Shown piece by piece: positions 35,182-43,902 of a stretch of DNA of 64,000 bases. The DNA lies in the NCBI RefSeq assembly GCF_007096885.1, contig NZ_VJNO01000029.1, positions 23,844-87,843 on the forward strand. The letters run 5' to 3'. The DNA is from Streptomyces sp. 130 (GTDB lineage Bacteria; Actinomycetota; Actinomycetes; Streptomycetales; Streptomycetaceae). The number at the start of each line of letters is the position of its first letter. Within the stretch, counting starts at the first letter, position 1. A program made the position numbers and the translations under genes. The notes beneath the pieces are model-generated. The model was not told the DNA's origin. It saw nothing but the letters and a program-made list of their open reading frames with translations, and made no database searches.

Positions 35182-36717
35182 ATGACGCAGAGCACGTCCG
35201 AGACGGCCTCCGCCGCTGCGCTGCCCTCGCCGAAGGAGCGGCGCAGGCTGCGGGAGGCCCTGGGGCTGACGGAGGAGCAGGTCGCGTCGGCCATCGGCGT
35301 GACGCGGGCGACGGTGCGGGCCTGGGAAACGGGCCGCAGCACCCCACGCGGCCGCAAGCGGGAGGCGTACGCCCGGCTGATCGGGACGAGCGCGGCGGGT
35401 ACGGCGGCCTGTGCGGCCGGTACGGCGGCCGGTGCGGCCGGTGCGGCCGGTGCGGCCGGTGCGGCCGGTGCGGCTGCGGTGCCTGAGAAGGTGCCCGAGG
35501 CAGCTGAGGTTGCTGTGGCAGCTGAGGTGGTCGAGGTCCCCGCGGTGGCCGAGGCACCTGAGGCGATCGAGGTCCCTGCAGCGGTCGAGGCGCCTGAGGC
35601 GATCGAGATCCCTGCAGCGGCCAAGGCACCTGCGGTGGCCGAGGCACCCACGGCGGTCAAGACGCGTGAGGCGGCCGAGCCACCCGCGGCGGCCGAGACG
35701 GTCGAGGCACGCGAGGCGGCCAAGGCGGTCGCGGCGTCTGAGGCGGTCGCGGTGCCTGAGGCGGCTGAAGCGCCCAAGGGGCCCCGGGCTCCCCACGCCC
35801 TCCAGGCCCCCCAAGCCCCTCAGGCCCCTCAGGCCCCCGAAGATCCCGAGGGCCCCGAGGCGCCTTCGGGCACGTCGGATGACGGTCTCGCGGACGACGG
35901 CGCGCCCGCTGCCGCGTTCGACGCGTTGTACCGGTACGCCTCCGCGGCCCTCTTCCAGCAGACCTATCTGCTGACCGGGCGGCGCGCCCTGTCCCGCGCG
36001 GCCGTGACCAAGGCGTTCGAGCTGGCCTGGGAGCGCTGGCCGGAGGTCGCGGTCGACCGGGACCCGGTCGGCTGGGTGCGGGCCGCCGCGTACGAGTACG
36101 CGATGTCCCCCTGGCGCCGGCTGAACCGGGAGCACCGCCGCCCCGACCCGCCTCCCGAGGCCCCGGCCTCGCGGGCGCTGCTCGACGCGCTGCTGGCCCT
36201 TCCCCCCTCGTACCGCCGCACGCTGGTGCTGCACGACGGCGTCGGGCTGGGGCTGCCGGAGACCGCGGCGGAGACCGAGGCGAGCACCCGGGCGGCGGCC
36301 GGACGGCTGGTGACCGCGCGGGCGGCCGTCGCGGAGCGGCTGCCCGAGATCGCGGAGCCGGACTCACCGGCCGAGCAGTCCGCGCTGATCCACGAGCGGC
36401 TGGGCACGCTCGCCCGCGGCAGGCCCGTCTCCTCGCTGCCGGTGCCGGAGCTGATCCGTACCGGCAGCGAACGCAAGGCGCAGCTGTGGGCCCGGACGGC
36501 GATCGCGTTCACCGTGCTGATCGTCGGGCTGACGCTGATCACGCTGGCGACGGCTCCCCGGAAGTACGAGACACCCCCGGCGCCCGCCCAGAAGGTCGGC
36601 GGGGTGCCGCCGGTCGGGGGCCCGCAGAAGCTGACGCCGCAGGACGTCAAGCTGCGCAAGAAGCTCGGCGACGAGCTGTTCCGCGGCCCGCACCGGCTGG
36701 TGCCCGAGGCCGGCTGA
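35182..36717 (+). CDS. XRE-HTH / sigma-like / membrane-anchored regulator
   Basis: An unusual 511-aa architecture. Residues about 15-65 are an XRE helix-turn-helix (LREALGLTEEQVASAIGVTR, then ATVRAWETGR). Residues 70-235 are low-complexity Ala/Val/Pro/Glu sequence with GAA and EAPEAIEVPA repeats. Residues 240-400 look like an ECF sigma factor: AFDALYRYASAALFQQTYLL, DPVGWVRAAAYEYA, then LDALLALPPSYRRTLVLHDG. A membrane helix (WARTAIAFTVLIVGLTLITL) is followed by a short extracellular Pro-rich tail. It may be a membrane-tethered transcription regulator. ATG 35182 (MTQSTSETAS) is likely; 35158 is the longer alternative. Confidence 0.8.
   Translation: MTQSTSETASAAALPSPKERRRLREALGLTEEQVASAIGVTRATVRAWETGRSTPRGRKREAYARLIGTSAAGTAACAAGTAAGAAGAAGAAGAAGAAAVPEKVPEAAEVAVAAEVVEVPAVAEAPEAIEVPAAVEAPEAIEIPAAAKAPAVAEAPTAVKTREAAEPPAAAETVEAREAAKAVAASEAVAVPEAAEAPKGPRAPHALQAPQAPQAPQAPEDPEGPEAPSGTSDDGLADDGAPAAAFDALYRYASAALFQQTYLLTGRRALSRAAVTKAFELAWERWPEVAVDRDPVGWVRAAAYEYAMSPWRRLNREHRRPDPPPEAPASRALLDALLALPPSYRRTLVLHDGVGLGLPETAAETEASTRAAAGRLVTARAAVAERLPEIAEPDSPAEQSALIHERLGTLARGRPVSSLPVPELIRTGSERKAQLWARTAIAFTVLIVGLTLITLATAPRKYETPPAPAQKVGGVPPVGGPQKLTPQDVKLRKKLGDELFRGPHRLVPEAG
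35431..35475 (+). repeat. Five 9-bp tandem repeats inside a coding region
   Basis: GGTGCGGCC is repeated five times (the last unit ends CT), encoding Gly-Ala-Ala units in the linker of the XRE/sigma-like protein. The period is a multiple of three, so copy changes would alter linker length and keep the frame. Confidence 0.9.
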
Positions 36718-36735
36718 ACCGGCCCGGCGCACACG

Positions 36736-36779
36736 ACGACGCGGGCCCGCCCCCCGGCAAGGGGACGGGCCCGCGTCGT
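36736..36779. terminator. Bidirectional terminator before sucD
   Basis: ACGACGCGGGCCCG (36736-36749) pairs perfectly with 36766-36779, with further C/G pairing possible in the loop. It lies between the convergent XRE/sigma-like gene and sucD. Confidence 0.85.
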
Positions 36780-36819
36780 GCGTGCGGTGACACCCTGCCG
36801 CGCGAGCGCGGCGGCGGCG

Positions 36820-37704
36820 TCAGGCGCCGAGGATCTCGCGCGCCAGCTTGGCGGTCTCGGTCGGCGTCTTGCCGACCTTCACGCCGGCGGCCTCGAGGGC
36901 CTCCTTCTTCGCGGCGGCGGTGCCGGAGGAGCCGGAGACGATGGCGCCGGCGTGGCCCATGGTCTTGCCCTCGGGGGCGGTGAAGCCCGCGACGTAACCG
37001 ACGACCGGCTTGGTGACGTTGGCCTTGATGAAGTCGGCCGCACGCTCCTCGGCGTCGCCGCCGATCTCGCCGATCATGACGATCAGGTCGGTCTCGGGGT
37101 CCGCCTCGAAGGCCGCGAGGGCGTCGATGTGCGTCGTACCGATGACCGGGTCGCCACCGATGCCGACGGCGGACGAGAAGCCGATGTCGCGGAGCTCGTA
37201 CATCATCTGGTAGGTCAGCGTGCCGGACTTGGACACGAGACCGATGCGGCCGGGCTTGGTGATGTCGCCCGGGATGATGCCGGCGTTGGACTGGCCGGGG
37301 GTGATCAGGCCGGGGCAGTTCGGGCCGATGATGCGGGTCTTGTTGCCCTTCGAGCCGGCGTACGCCCAGAAGGCGGCCGAGTCGTGGACGGCGATGCCCT
37401 CGGTGATCACGACGGCGAGCGGAATCTCGGCGTCGATCGCCTCGATGACGGCGGCCTTCGCGAAGGCCGGCGGCACGAAGAGGACGGACACGTCGGCGCC
37501 GGTCTTCTCCATCGCCTCGGCGACGGAGCCGAACACGGGCACCTCGGTGCCGTCGAAGTCGACGGTCGTACCGGCCTTGCGCGGGTTGACGCCGCCGACG
37601 ATGTTGGTGCCGTCGCCCAGCATGAGCTTGGTGTGCTTCATGCCCGTGGCGCCGGTCATCCCCTGGACGATGACCTTGCTGTCCTTGGTGAGGAAGATAG
37701 CCAT
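36820..37704 (-). CDS. sucD: Succinyl-CoA ligase, alpha subunit
   Basis: CoA-binding alpha subunit of succinyl-CoA synthetase, 294 aa. The CoA-binding N-terminus reads KDSKVIVQGMTGATGMKHT, and the phosphohistidine is in GHAGAI near residue 250. PNCPGLITPGQ and GIGGDPVIGT are typical. It follows sucC by 21 bp in the same operon. With mdh and sdhCDAB it supplies the succinyl-CoA to oxaloacetate half of the TCA cycle. Confidence 0.97.
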   Translation of the reverse strand: MAIFLTKDSKVIVQGMTGATGMKHTKLMLGDGTNIVGGVNPRKAGTTVDFDGTEVPVFGSVAEAMEKTGADVSVLFVPPAFAKAAVIEAIDAEIPLAVVITEGIAVHDSAAFWAYAGSKGNKTRIIGPNCPGLITPGQSNAGIIPGDITKPGRIGLVSKSGTLTYQMMYELRDIGFSSAVGIGGDPVIGTTHIDALAAFEADPETDLIVMIGEIGGDAEERAADFIKANVTKPVVGYVAGFTAPEGKTMGHAGAIVSGSSGTAAAKKEALEAAGVKVGKTPTETAKLAREILGA

Positions 37705-37725
37705 GGTGGTCTGAGTCCCTCTTCC

Positions 37726-38907
37726 TTACTTCGCGGCCGCGGCGAGCTCGGCGGCCTTGTCGGCCGCGCCGTCCATGGTGTCCACGCGCTGGACCAGCGG
37801 GTGGTTGGCGTCGGAGAGGATCTTGCGACCCAGCTCCGCGTTGTTGCCGTCGAGACGCACGACGAGGGGCTTGGTGACGTCCTCGCCCTTCGACTTCAGC
37901 AGCTCCAGGGCCTGGACGATGCCGTTGGCGACCTCGTCGCAGGCGGTGATGCCACCGAAGACGTTGACGAAGACGGACTTGACGTCCGAGTCGCCGAGGA
38001 TGATCTCCAGGCCGTTCGCCATGACCTCGGCGGAGGCGCCGCCACCGATGTCGAGGAAGTTGGCGGGCTTCACGTTGCCGTGCTTCTCACCGGCGTACGC
38101 GACGACGTCCAGCGTCGACATGACCAGTCCGGCGCCGTTGCCGATGATGCCGACCTCGCCGTCGAGCTTGACGTAGTTGAGGTTCTTGGCCTTGGCTGCG
38201 GCCTCGAGCGGGTTGGCCGCGGCCTTGTCCTCGAGGGCCTCGTGCTCCGGCTGGCGGAAGTCGGCGTTCTCGTCGAGCGAGACCTTGCCGTCGAGGGCCA
38301 GGATGCGGCCGTCCTTGGTCTTCACCAGCGGGTTGACCTCGACGAGGAGCGCGTCCTCGGCGACGAAGGTCTCCCACAGGGTGACCAGGGCCTCGGCGAC
38401 GCCCTCGGCCACGTCGGCCGGGAACTTCGCCTGGGCCACGATCTCGCGGGCCTTGGCGATGTCGACGCCGTCCACCGCGTTGACCGGGACCTTCGCGAGG
38501 GCCTCGGGGGTCTTCTCCGCGACCTCCTCGATGTCCATGCCACCCTGCACCGAGGCCATGGCCAGGAAGGTGCGGTTGGTGCGGTCGAGCAGGTACGAGA
38601 CGTAGTACTCCGCCTCGATCTCCGGCGACAGCTCGGCGATCATCACCTTGTGGACCGTGTGGCCCTTGATGTCCATGCCGAGGATGTCGGTCGCGCGGGC
38701 GACCGCCTCGTCGGCGTTCGCCGCCAGCTTGACACCGCCGGCCTTGCCGCGACCGCCGACCTTCACCTGCGCCTTGACGACCGACTTGCCGCCCAGCCGC
38801 TCGGTCGCCTCGCGGGCTGCCTCAGGCGTGTCGATGACTTCACCGGCCAGCACCGGTACACCGTGCTTGGCGAAGAGGTCCCTCGCCTGGTACTCGAACA
38901 GGTCCAC
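37726..38907 (-). CDS. sucC: Succinyl-CoA ligase, beta subunit
   Basis: ATP-grasp beta subunit, 393 aa, that binds the nucleotide and pairs with SucD. The protein begins VDLFEYQARDLFAKHGVPV; GTG 38907 is chosen because this is the conserved start, and the 32 codons upstream are open but unlike any homolog. QVKVGGRGKAGGVKLA and EVNPLVKTKDGRILALDGK are signature stretches. A purine-rich AAAGGGACGG lies upstream. First gene of sucCD. Confidence 0.97.
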   Translation of the reverse strand: MDLFEYQARDLFAKHGVPVLAGEVIDTPEAAREATERLGGKSVVKAQVKVGGRGKAGGVKLAANADEAVARATDILGMDIKGHTVHKVMIAELSPEIEAEYYVSYLLDRTNRTFLAMASVQGGMDIEEVAEKTPEALAKVPVNAVDGVDIAKAREIVAQAKFPADVAEGVAEALVTLWETFVAEDALLVEVNPLVKTKDGRILALDGKVSLDENADFRQPEHEALEDKAAANPLEAAAKAKNLNYVKLDGEVGIIGNGAGLVMSTLDVVAYAGEKHGNVKPANFLDIGGGASAEVMANGLEIILGDSDVKSVFVNVFGGITACDEVANGIVQALELLKSKGEDVTKPLVVRLDGNNAELGRKILSDANHPLVQRVDTMDGAADKAAELAAAAK

Positions 38908-39053
38908 GCGCGTCCGTCCCTTTATCAATGGTCTCGCGGTTGGTTTTCTGCGTGGGCGTGCCGCGAGGGGCAACGTGACTGCGGTGTCACTAGGAAGGCG
39001 CACACGGTGACCGGATACGCGGCATGTCCATCTCGCAGGTTATCCCCGAGGCC

Positions 39054-39101
39054 GGTGTGACCCTAAATCGCAGATCACACCTGGGCGGTGATTACGGTCA
39101 C
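39054..39101 (-). promoter_or_regulatory. Candidate Crp-controlled promoter of sucCD
   Basis: GTGATTACGGTCAC at 39088-39101 fits the Streptomyces Crp consensus GTG-N6-GNCAC. On the minus strand TAGGGT (39064 to 39059) is a plausible -10, and the Crp-like site is centred about 42 bp upstream of the start it predicts, the class II position. A perfect 7-bp inverted repeat, GGTGTGA (39054-39060) with TCACACC (39075-39081), overlaps the -10. No good -35 hexamer is present, as expected for an activated promoter. Confidence 0.4.
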
Positions 39102-40300
39102 AGAATCCCCCTGGTGGGGGCGTTCTCCGGGTCCGGTATCGGCAGCGGGCGCTTCTCGATCGCGGCGGCCATGACGTCCGGGAAGAGGTCCGGCGTACAG
39201 GCGAAGGCGGGGGCGCCGAGGGCGGACAGCGCCGCCGCGTGGTCGCGGTCGTAGGCCGGTGCGCCCTCGTCGGAGAGCGCGAGCAGCGTCACGAACTGCA
39301 CCCCCGACGCCTTCATCGCGGCCACCCGCTTCAGCATCTCGTTGCGGATGCCGCCCTCGTACAGGTCGCTGATGAGCACGACGACGGTGTCGGCCGGCCG
39401 GGTGATCCGGGACTGGCAGTAGGCCAGGGCGCGGTTGATGTCGGTGCCGCCGCCGAGCTGGGTGCCGAACAGGACGTCGACGGGGTCGTCGAGCTGGTCG
39501 GTGAGGTCGACCACCGCGGTGTCGAAGACGACGAGCCGGGTACGCAGGGCGCGCATCGAGGCGAGCACGGCGCCGAACACCGACGCGTAGACCACGGAGG
39601 CGGCCATCGAGCCCGACTGGTCGATGCAGAGGATGACGTCCTTCTTCACGGACTGGGCGGCCCGCCCGTAGCCGATGAGCCGTTCGGGGACGACCGTGCC
39701 CGCGCCGTCCTGGCCGGGCAGCTCCAGGTAGTTCTTCAGGTTGGCCCGGATGGTGCGGTCCCAGTCGATGTCGTGGTGGCGGGGGCGGGTGACCTTCGCC
39801 GACCGGTCGAGCGCGCCGGTGAGCGTGGCCCGGGTGCGGGTGGTGAGCCGCTTCTCCAGCTGCTCGACCACCTTGCGGACCACGGCCCGGGCGGTCTCCT
39901 TCGTCGTCTCCGGCATGGCCTTGTTGAGCGAGAGCAGGGTGCCGACGAGGTGGACGTCGGCCTCGACGGCCTCCAGCATCTCCGGTTCGAGCAGGAGCGC
40001 GGAGAGGCCGAGGCGGTCGATGGCGTCGCGCTGCATGACCTGGACGACGGAGCTGGGGAAGTACGTCCGGATGTCACCGAGCCAGCGGGCCACGGAGGGC
40101 GCGGAGGCACCGAGCCCGGCGGAGCGCCCGCCCCCGCTCCGGCCGCCGGGCCGGCCCCCGCTCCCGTAGAGCGCGGTGAGCGCCTGGTCCATCGCGGCGT
40201 CGCGGCCGGTGAGCACGCGGCCGGTGCCGTCGTCGGCGCCCAGCACCAGGCGCCACCGGCGCAGCCGCTCGTCGTGGGCGTTGTCCGTGGTGGTCGTCAT
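39098..40300 (-). CDS. VWA-domain protein (YehP-like)
   Basis: A 400-aa protein whose C-terminal half is a von Willebrand A domain with a complete MIDAS: DQSGS at residues 227-231, Thr in GGGTDINRAL and Asp in ISDLYEGG. The N-terminal half is helical, with a Gly/Arg-rich loop near residue 50. Members of this family resemble E. coli YehP. The ATG overlaps the stop of the DUF5682 gene (ATGA), so it is the third gene of a tightly coupled operon with the AAA ATPase. MoxR-type ATPases commonly work with a VWA partner in remodelling a target complex; the target here is unknown. Confidence 0.88.
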   Translation of the reverse strand: MTTTTDNAHDERLRRWRLVLGADDGTGRVLTGRDAAMDQALTALYGSGGRPGGRSGGGRSAGLGASAPSVARWLGDIRTYFPSSVVQVMQRDAIDRLGLSALLLEPEMLEAVEADVHLVGTLLSLNKAMPETTKETARAVVRKVVEQLEKRLTTRTRATLTGALDRSAKVTRPRHHDIDWDRTIRANLKNYLELPGQDGAGTVVPERLIGYGRAAQSVKKDVILCIDQSGSMAASVVYASVFGAVLASMRALRTRLVVFDTAVVDLTDQLDDPVDVLFGTQLGGGTDINRALAYCQSRITRPADTVVVLISDLYEGGIRNEMLKRVAAMKASGVQFVTLLALSDEGAPAYDRDHAAALSALGAPAFACTPDLFPDVMAAAIEKRPLPIPDPENAPTRGIL

Positions 40301-42666
40301 GCCGTCTCCCCCAGGTGCGGGTCGTCGTGGTGGGCGGGGGCCGTGGGCGCCGGGTGCTCGTCCAGGCCGAGGAGCAGGCGCAGGACCGGGACCACCGCGT
40401 CCGCGCGGGCCGCGTCCAGGACCGGGCCGAAGCCCGGGGCCGTGGCGCCCGCGCCCGCCGGCGAGCCGGCCCCCGGCACCCCGGCGGGGACCGGGCCGCG
40501 CCGGACGAGGTCGCCCAGGGTGCGCCGGACGCCCGGCTCGTACGCGGAGAACGTGCGCCGCAGCAGGGGCAGCACATCGGTGAACGTGTCGGCGGGGACT
40601 CCGGTGAGCCAGGCGTCGACCAGCGCGAGCAGCCGTTCGTCGTGGACGAGGAGCATGCCGCCGCCCGCCGCACCGCCGACGAAGCCCTCGATCCAGGCGG
40701 CGGCGTCGGCCGGCGGGGTGCCCGGGGAGAGGGCGAGGCCCATCAGCCGGGCGGCGGCGTCCTGGTCGAGGTGGCCGTCGTCCAGGAGCAGGCGGGCGGC
40801 CCGGCCCCGGATGACGCCCGCGACCGTGTCCCGGACGGTGAGCTTGTGGAGCACCGCGCGCCAGCGCTGGCGCAGCCCGTCCGCGCCGGCGGGGACGGCG
40901 CCGGCGAGCAGCCCGGTCGCGGTGTGGACGCCGTCGATCCGCCGGCGCAGCGCCTCGGCCCCGTCGGTGTCCAGCCCGGTGCAGGCGGGGGGCAGGCCGA
41001 CGCAGATCCGCTCCGCGAGGCCTGCCGCGACCTCGCCGAGGGCCGTGGTGTCCGTGGCGCGGACGTCGCCGTAGCGCAGGGTGCGGGCCAGGGCCGGGAG
41101 GGCGTCCGCGAGGTGGCCGACGTCGGCGTCGAGTGCGGCGCGGTCGGCGAGGGCCCGCATCACGACGGGCAGGGCGTCCGGCAGGTCGGCGAGCAGGCAG
41201 TGCTCGGCCAGCGCGGTGACCTCGGCGAGCGCGGTGGCGGCCAGGGCGTCGGACTCGGCGCGGGCGGTGGCGGCGGAGAGCACGGTGGTGCCCCAGACGC
41301 CCGCCTCGGCGACGCGCACATACAGCTCGGGCTCCCAGCGCAGCCGCCAGCTCTCCCGGAAGGTGCCGGTGCTCCCCCGGCCCGCGGCCGGTTCGCCCCA
41401 GGCGATGCCGAGGAGGCGGAGCCGGTGCAGCAGGCGGCTGCGGGCGGCGTCGGTGTCCTTGCGCAGGTCGAGCTCGATCTCCCGTTCGTCGGCCTCCGGC
41501 TTGAGCCGCAGGGTGCGCTGCTGCCGGGTCAGGTCGCGCTGGAGGGGGACGGCCGGGGCGGTGTCGGGGACCTCGCCGAGCGTGGTGCCGACGACGAGGC
41601 GGTCGTGGACGAGCGCGAGGGGCACGTCGGAGCCCTCGCACATGACGGCCCGGATCGCGTCGGTCGTCTCGCTCAGCCCGGCGAGCGGCCGGCCGCGCAT
41701 CGCGGCGAGCGTCTCGGCGAGCCGGACGGCCTCGATGGCGTGGGCGGACGAGACGAACCGGTCCTCGTCGCGCAGGAGTCCGGCGACCTTCGTCATCCAG
41801 CGCTCGATCGGGCGGTCGGGGGCGGCGAAGAGGTGCTCGTACCAGCCGGGCGACTCGATGCCCGCGCCGTATCCGCTGTGCCGGGCGAGCCTGCGGTGGG
41901 TCCAGGGCACCCAGGTCAGCTCGGCCTTGGCCTTGGGCAGGCCCTTGAGCAGGGCCCGGTCGGCGGTGAGCGTCGTGCGCGTACGGAGGGCGGGCACGTG
42001 CCAGGCGCCGCAGACCACGGCGAAGTCGTCGCCGAACTCCTTCTGCGCGGTCCGCAGCTGTATACGCATGTACGCCTCGCGCACCGCGTCCCTGGGGTGC
42101 CCGCCGTCGCCGTACGCCTCGCGGAGCGCGGCCATCGCCTCGCCGAGCGCGGCGAACGCGGCGAGCGGTCCGGCGGCCTCGTCGCTGCCGGGCACGCGGT
42201 GCTCGACCACGTCCTCCCACCAGCGCTCGGGGTCGTCGTACCCGGCGGTCTCGGCGAGCACCCGGACCGGGTCGACGGGCACGGGCGGTTCCCCGGCGGT
42301 GTCGTCCCGGTCCGTCCCCGCTTCGGCCTCCATGGCCAGCGAGTGGGCGGCGGGCAGGTCGATGAAGCGGACGGGCACGTCCCGGGCCAGGGCCCAGCGG
42401 ATGGCGACCCACTCGGGGGAGAACTCGGCGAACGGCCAGAACGCCGCCCGGCCCGGGTCGTCCACCGCGTGGGCGAGCAGGGCGACCGGGGGCCGCATCT
42501 CCTCGTCGGCGGCGAGCGGCAGCAGCGCGTCGCCCTCGGGCGGGCCCTCGATCAGGACCGCCCGGGGGTCCGTCGCGTCGAGGGCGGCGCGGACGGCGCG
42601 GGCCGAGCCGGGGCCGTGGTGCCGCACCCCGAGCAGCAGCGGCCCCGGTCCACGGGTGCCGGTCAT
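40297..42666 (-). CDS. DUF5682 protein (YehM-like)
   Basis: A large 789-aa soluble protein. The N-terminal domain opens with LLLGVRHHGPGSARAVRAAL and VLIEGPPEGDALLPL, followed by IDLPAAHSLAM and CGAWHVPAL. These His and acidic residues recall the TraB/ChaN/EreA-like fold, which is my inference. The C-terminal 400 residues are helical repeats without motif. The start overlaps the ATPase stop (ATGA) and the stop overlaps the VWA start, so the three proteins are made together. E. coli YehM is the best-known relative, also of unknown function. Confidence 0.82.
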   Translation of the reverse strand: MTGTRGPGPLLLGVRHHGPGSARAVRAALDATDPRAVLIEGPPEGDALLPLAADEEMRPPVALLAHAVDDPGRAAFWPFAEFSPEWVAIRWALARDVPVRFIDLPAAHSLAMEAEAGTDRDDTAGEPPVPVDPVRVLAETAGYDDPERWWEDVVEHRVPGSDEAAGPLAAFAALGEAMAALREAYGDGGHPRDAVREAYMRIQLRTAQKEFGDDFAVVCGAWHVPALRTRTTLTADRALLKGLPKAKAELTWVPWTHRRLARHSGYGAGIESPGWYEHLFAAPDRPIERWMTKVAGLLRDEDRFVSSAHAIEAVRLAETLAAMRGRPLAGLSETTDAIRAVMCEGSDVPLALVHDRLVVGTTLGEVPDTAPAVPLQRDLTRQQRTLRLKPEADEREIELDLRKDTDAARSRLLHRLRLLGIAWGEPAAGRGSTGTFRESWRLRWEPELYVRVAEAGVWGTTVLSAATARAESDALAATALAEVTALAEHCLLADLPDALPVVMRALADRAALDADVGHLADALPALARTLRYGDVRATDTTALGEVAAGLAERICVGLPPACTGLDTDGAEALRRRIDGVHTATGLLAGAVPAGADGLRQRWRAVLHKLTVRDTVAGVIRGRAARLLLDDGHLDQDAAARLMGLALSPGTPPADAAAWIEGFVGGAAGGGMLLVHDERLLALVDAWLTGVPADTFTDVLPLLRRTFSAYEPGVRRTLGDLVRRGPVPAGVPGAGSPAGAGATAPGFGPVLDAARADAVVPVLRLLLGLDEHPAPTAPAHHDDPHLGETA

Positions 42667-43775
42667 GCGGACGCCTCCCGGCAGGCGCGGTAGAAGTCCT
42701 TCCAGCCGTCCCGCTCGCGCACCACGGTCTCCAGGTACTCCTGCCAGATCACCCGGTCCGCCGCCGGGTCGCGGACGACGGCGCCGAGGATGCCGGCCGC
42801 GACGTCGCCCGGGCGCAGCACCCCGTCCCCGAAGTGGGCGGCGAGCGCGAGGCCGTTGGTGACGACGGAGATGGCCTCGGCCGTGGAGAGCGTCCCGGAG
42901 GGGGACTTGAGTTTGGTGCGGCCGTCGGTGGTGACGCCGTCGCGCAGTTCGCGGAAGACCGTGACGACGCGGCGGATCTCGGCGAGGCCGTCGGGCGCGG
43001 GCGGCAGGTCGAGCGAGCGGCCGACCTGGTCGACGCGGCGGGAGACGATGTCGACCTCCGCCTCGGGGGTCGCGGGCAGCGGCAGGACGACGGTGTTGAA
43101 CCGGCGGCGCAGCGCGCTGGACAGCTCGTTGACGCCCCGGTCGCGGTCGTTGGCGGTCGCGATGACGTTGAACCCGCGCACCGCCTGGACCTCCTGGCCG
43201 AGCTCGGGCAGGGGCAGGGTCTTCTCGGAGAGGATCGTGATCAGCGAATCCTGCACATCGGCGGGGATGCGGGTCAGTTCCTCGATGCGGGCCGTCATGC
43301 CCTGGGCCATGGCGCGCATCAGCGGGCTGGGCACGAGGGCGTCGCGGCTGGGGCCGTGGGCGAGCAGCTGCGCGTAGTTCCACCCATAGCGGACGGCTTC
43401 CTCGGGGGTGCCGGCCGTGCCCTGGACGAGCAGCGTCGAGTCACCGCTGACGGCGGCGGCCAGGTGCTCGGAGACCCAGGTCTTGGCGGTGCCGGGAACG
43501 CCGAGGAGCAGCAGGGCGCGGTCGGTGGCGAGCGTGGTGACGGCGACCTCGACGAGGCGGCGCGGTCCCACGTACTTGGGTGTGATGACGGTGCCGTCGG
43601 GCAATGTGCCGCCCAGCAGATACGTCGCGACGGCCCAGGGCGACAGGCGCCAGCGCTCGGGCCTGGGCCGGTCGTCGGCCGCCGCGAGCGCCTTCAGCTC
43701 GTCGGCGAAGGCGTCCTCGGCATGCGGGCGCAGGGCCTCGCCTGCGCTTGCCTGGGTGGTTTCGGACACGGTCAT
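42663..43775 (-). CDS. MoxR-like AAA ATPase (YehL-like)
   Basis: A 370-aa AAA+ ATPase. Walker A is GVPGTAKT at residues 92-99; the Walker B region is MTARIEELTRIPADVQDSLI; sensor 1 is ATANDRD; an arginine finger lies in ELSSALRRRFN. This is a MoxR-clade layout of the YehL type. ATG 43775 has GGAGGGGG upstream. It is first in the operon with DUF5682 and VWA genes, both joined by ATGA overlaps. It likely uses ATP to remodel a substrate recruited by the VWA protein. Transcription would start from the bidirectional promoter at 43839-43895. Confidence 0.9.
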   Translation of the reverse strand: MTVSETTQASAGEALRPHAEDAFADELKALAAADDRPRPERWRLSPWAVATYLLGGTLPDGTVITPKYVGPRRLVEVAVTTLATDRALLLLGVPGTAKTWVSEHLAAAVSGDSTLLVQGTAGTPEEAVRYGWNYAQLLAHGPSRDALVPSPLMRAMAQGMTARIEELTRIPADVQDSLITILSEKTLPLPELGQEVQAVRGFNVIATANDRDRGVNELSSALRRRFNTVVLPLPATPEAEVDIVSRRVDQVGRSLDLPPAPDGLAEIRRVVTVFRELRDGVTTDGRTKLKSPSGTLSTAEAISVVTNGLALAAHFGDGVLRPGDVAAGILGAVVRDPAADRVIWQEYLETVVRERDGWKDFYRACREASA

Positions 43776-43838
43776 GGGTCCCCCTCCGGATCGGTCGCCG
43801 AGTCGGTCGGCCGGATGTGGTTCCACCGTGCACCATGG

Positions 43839-43895
43839 CACTGACAATCGGCCTTTGCGCAGGTCAGGGTCATTGTCAGTGGGGCCGCCTAACGT
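43839..43895. promoter_or_regulatory. Bidirectional DNA-damage (RecA-NDp/PafBC-type) promoter
   Basis: Plus strand: TTGTCAGTG (43873-43881), 8 bp, TAACGT (43890-43895), then 7 nt to the SWIM ATG. This matches exactly the actinobacterial RecA-NDp consensus tTGTCRgtg-N8-TAnnnT and predicts a leaderless mRNA. Minus strand: a second TTGTCAGTG (43847 to 43839) faces the ATPase gene, with CACGGT at the same 8-bp spacing, which keeps only the A and the final T of the -10. The two boxes form a perfect 10-bp inverted repeat. Confidence 0.75.
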
Positions 43896-43902
43896 CGTTG
43901 GC

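Noticed and set aside
39098..42412. Possible single giant protein joining the VWA and DUF5682 coding regions
   Set aside because: The upstream part of that frame is out of phase with the DUF5682 protein; the two real genes are in different frames joined by an ATGA overlap.
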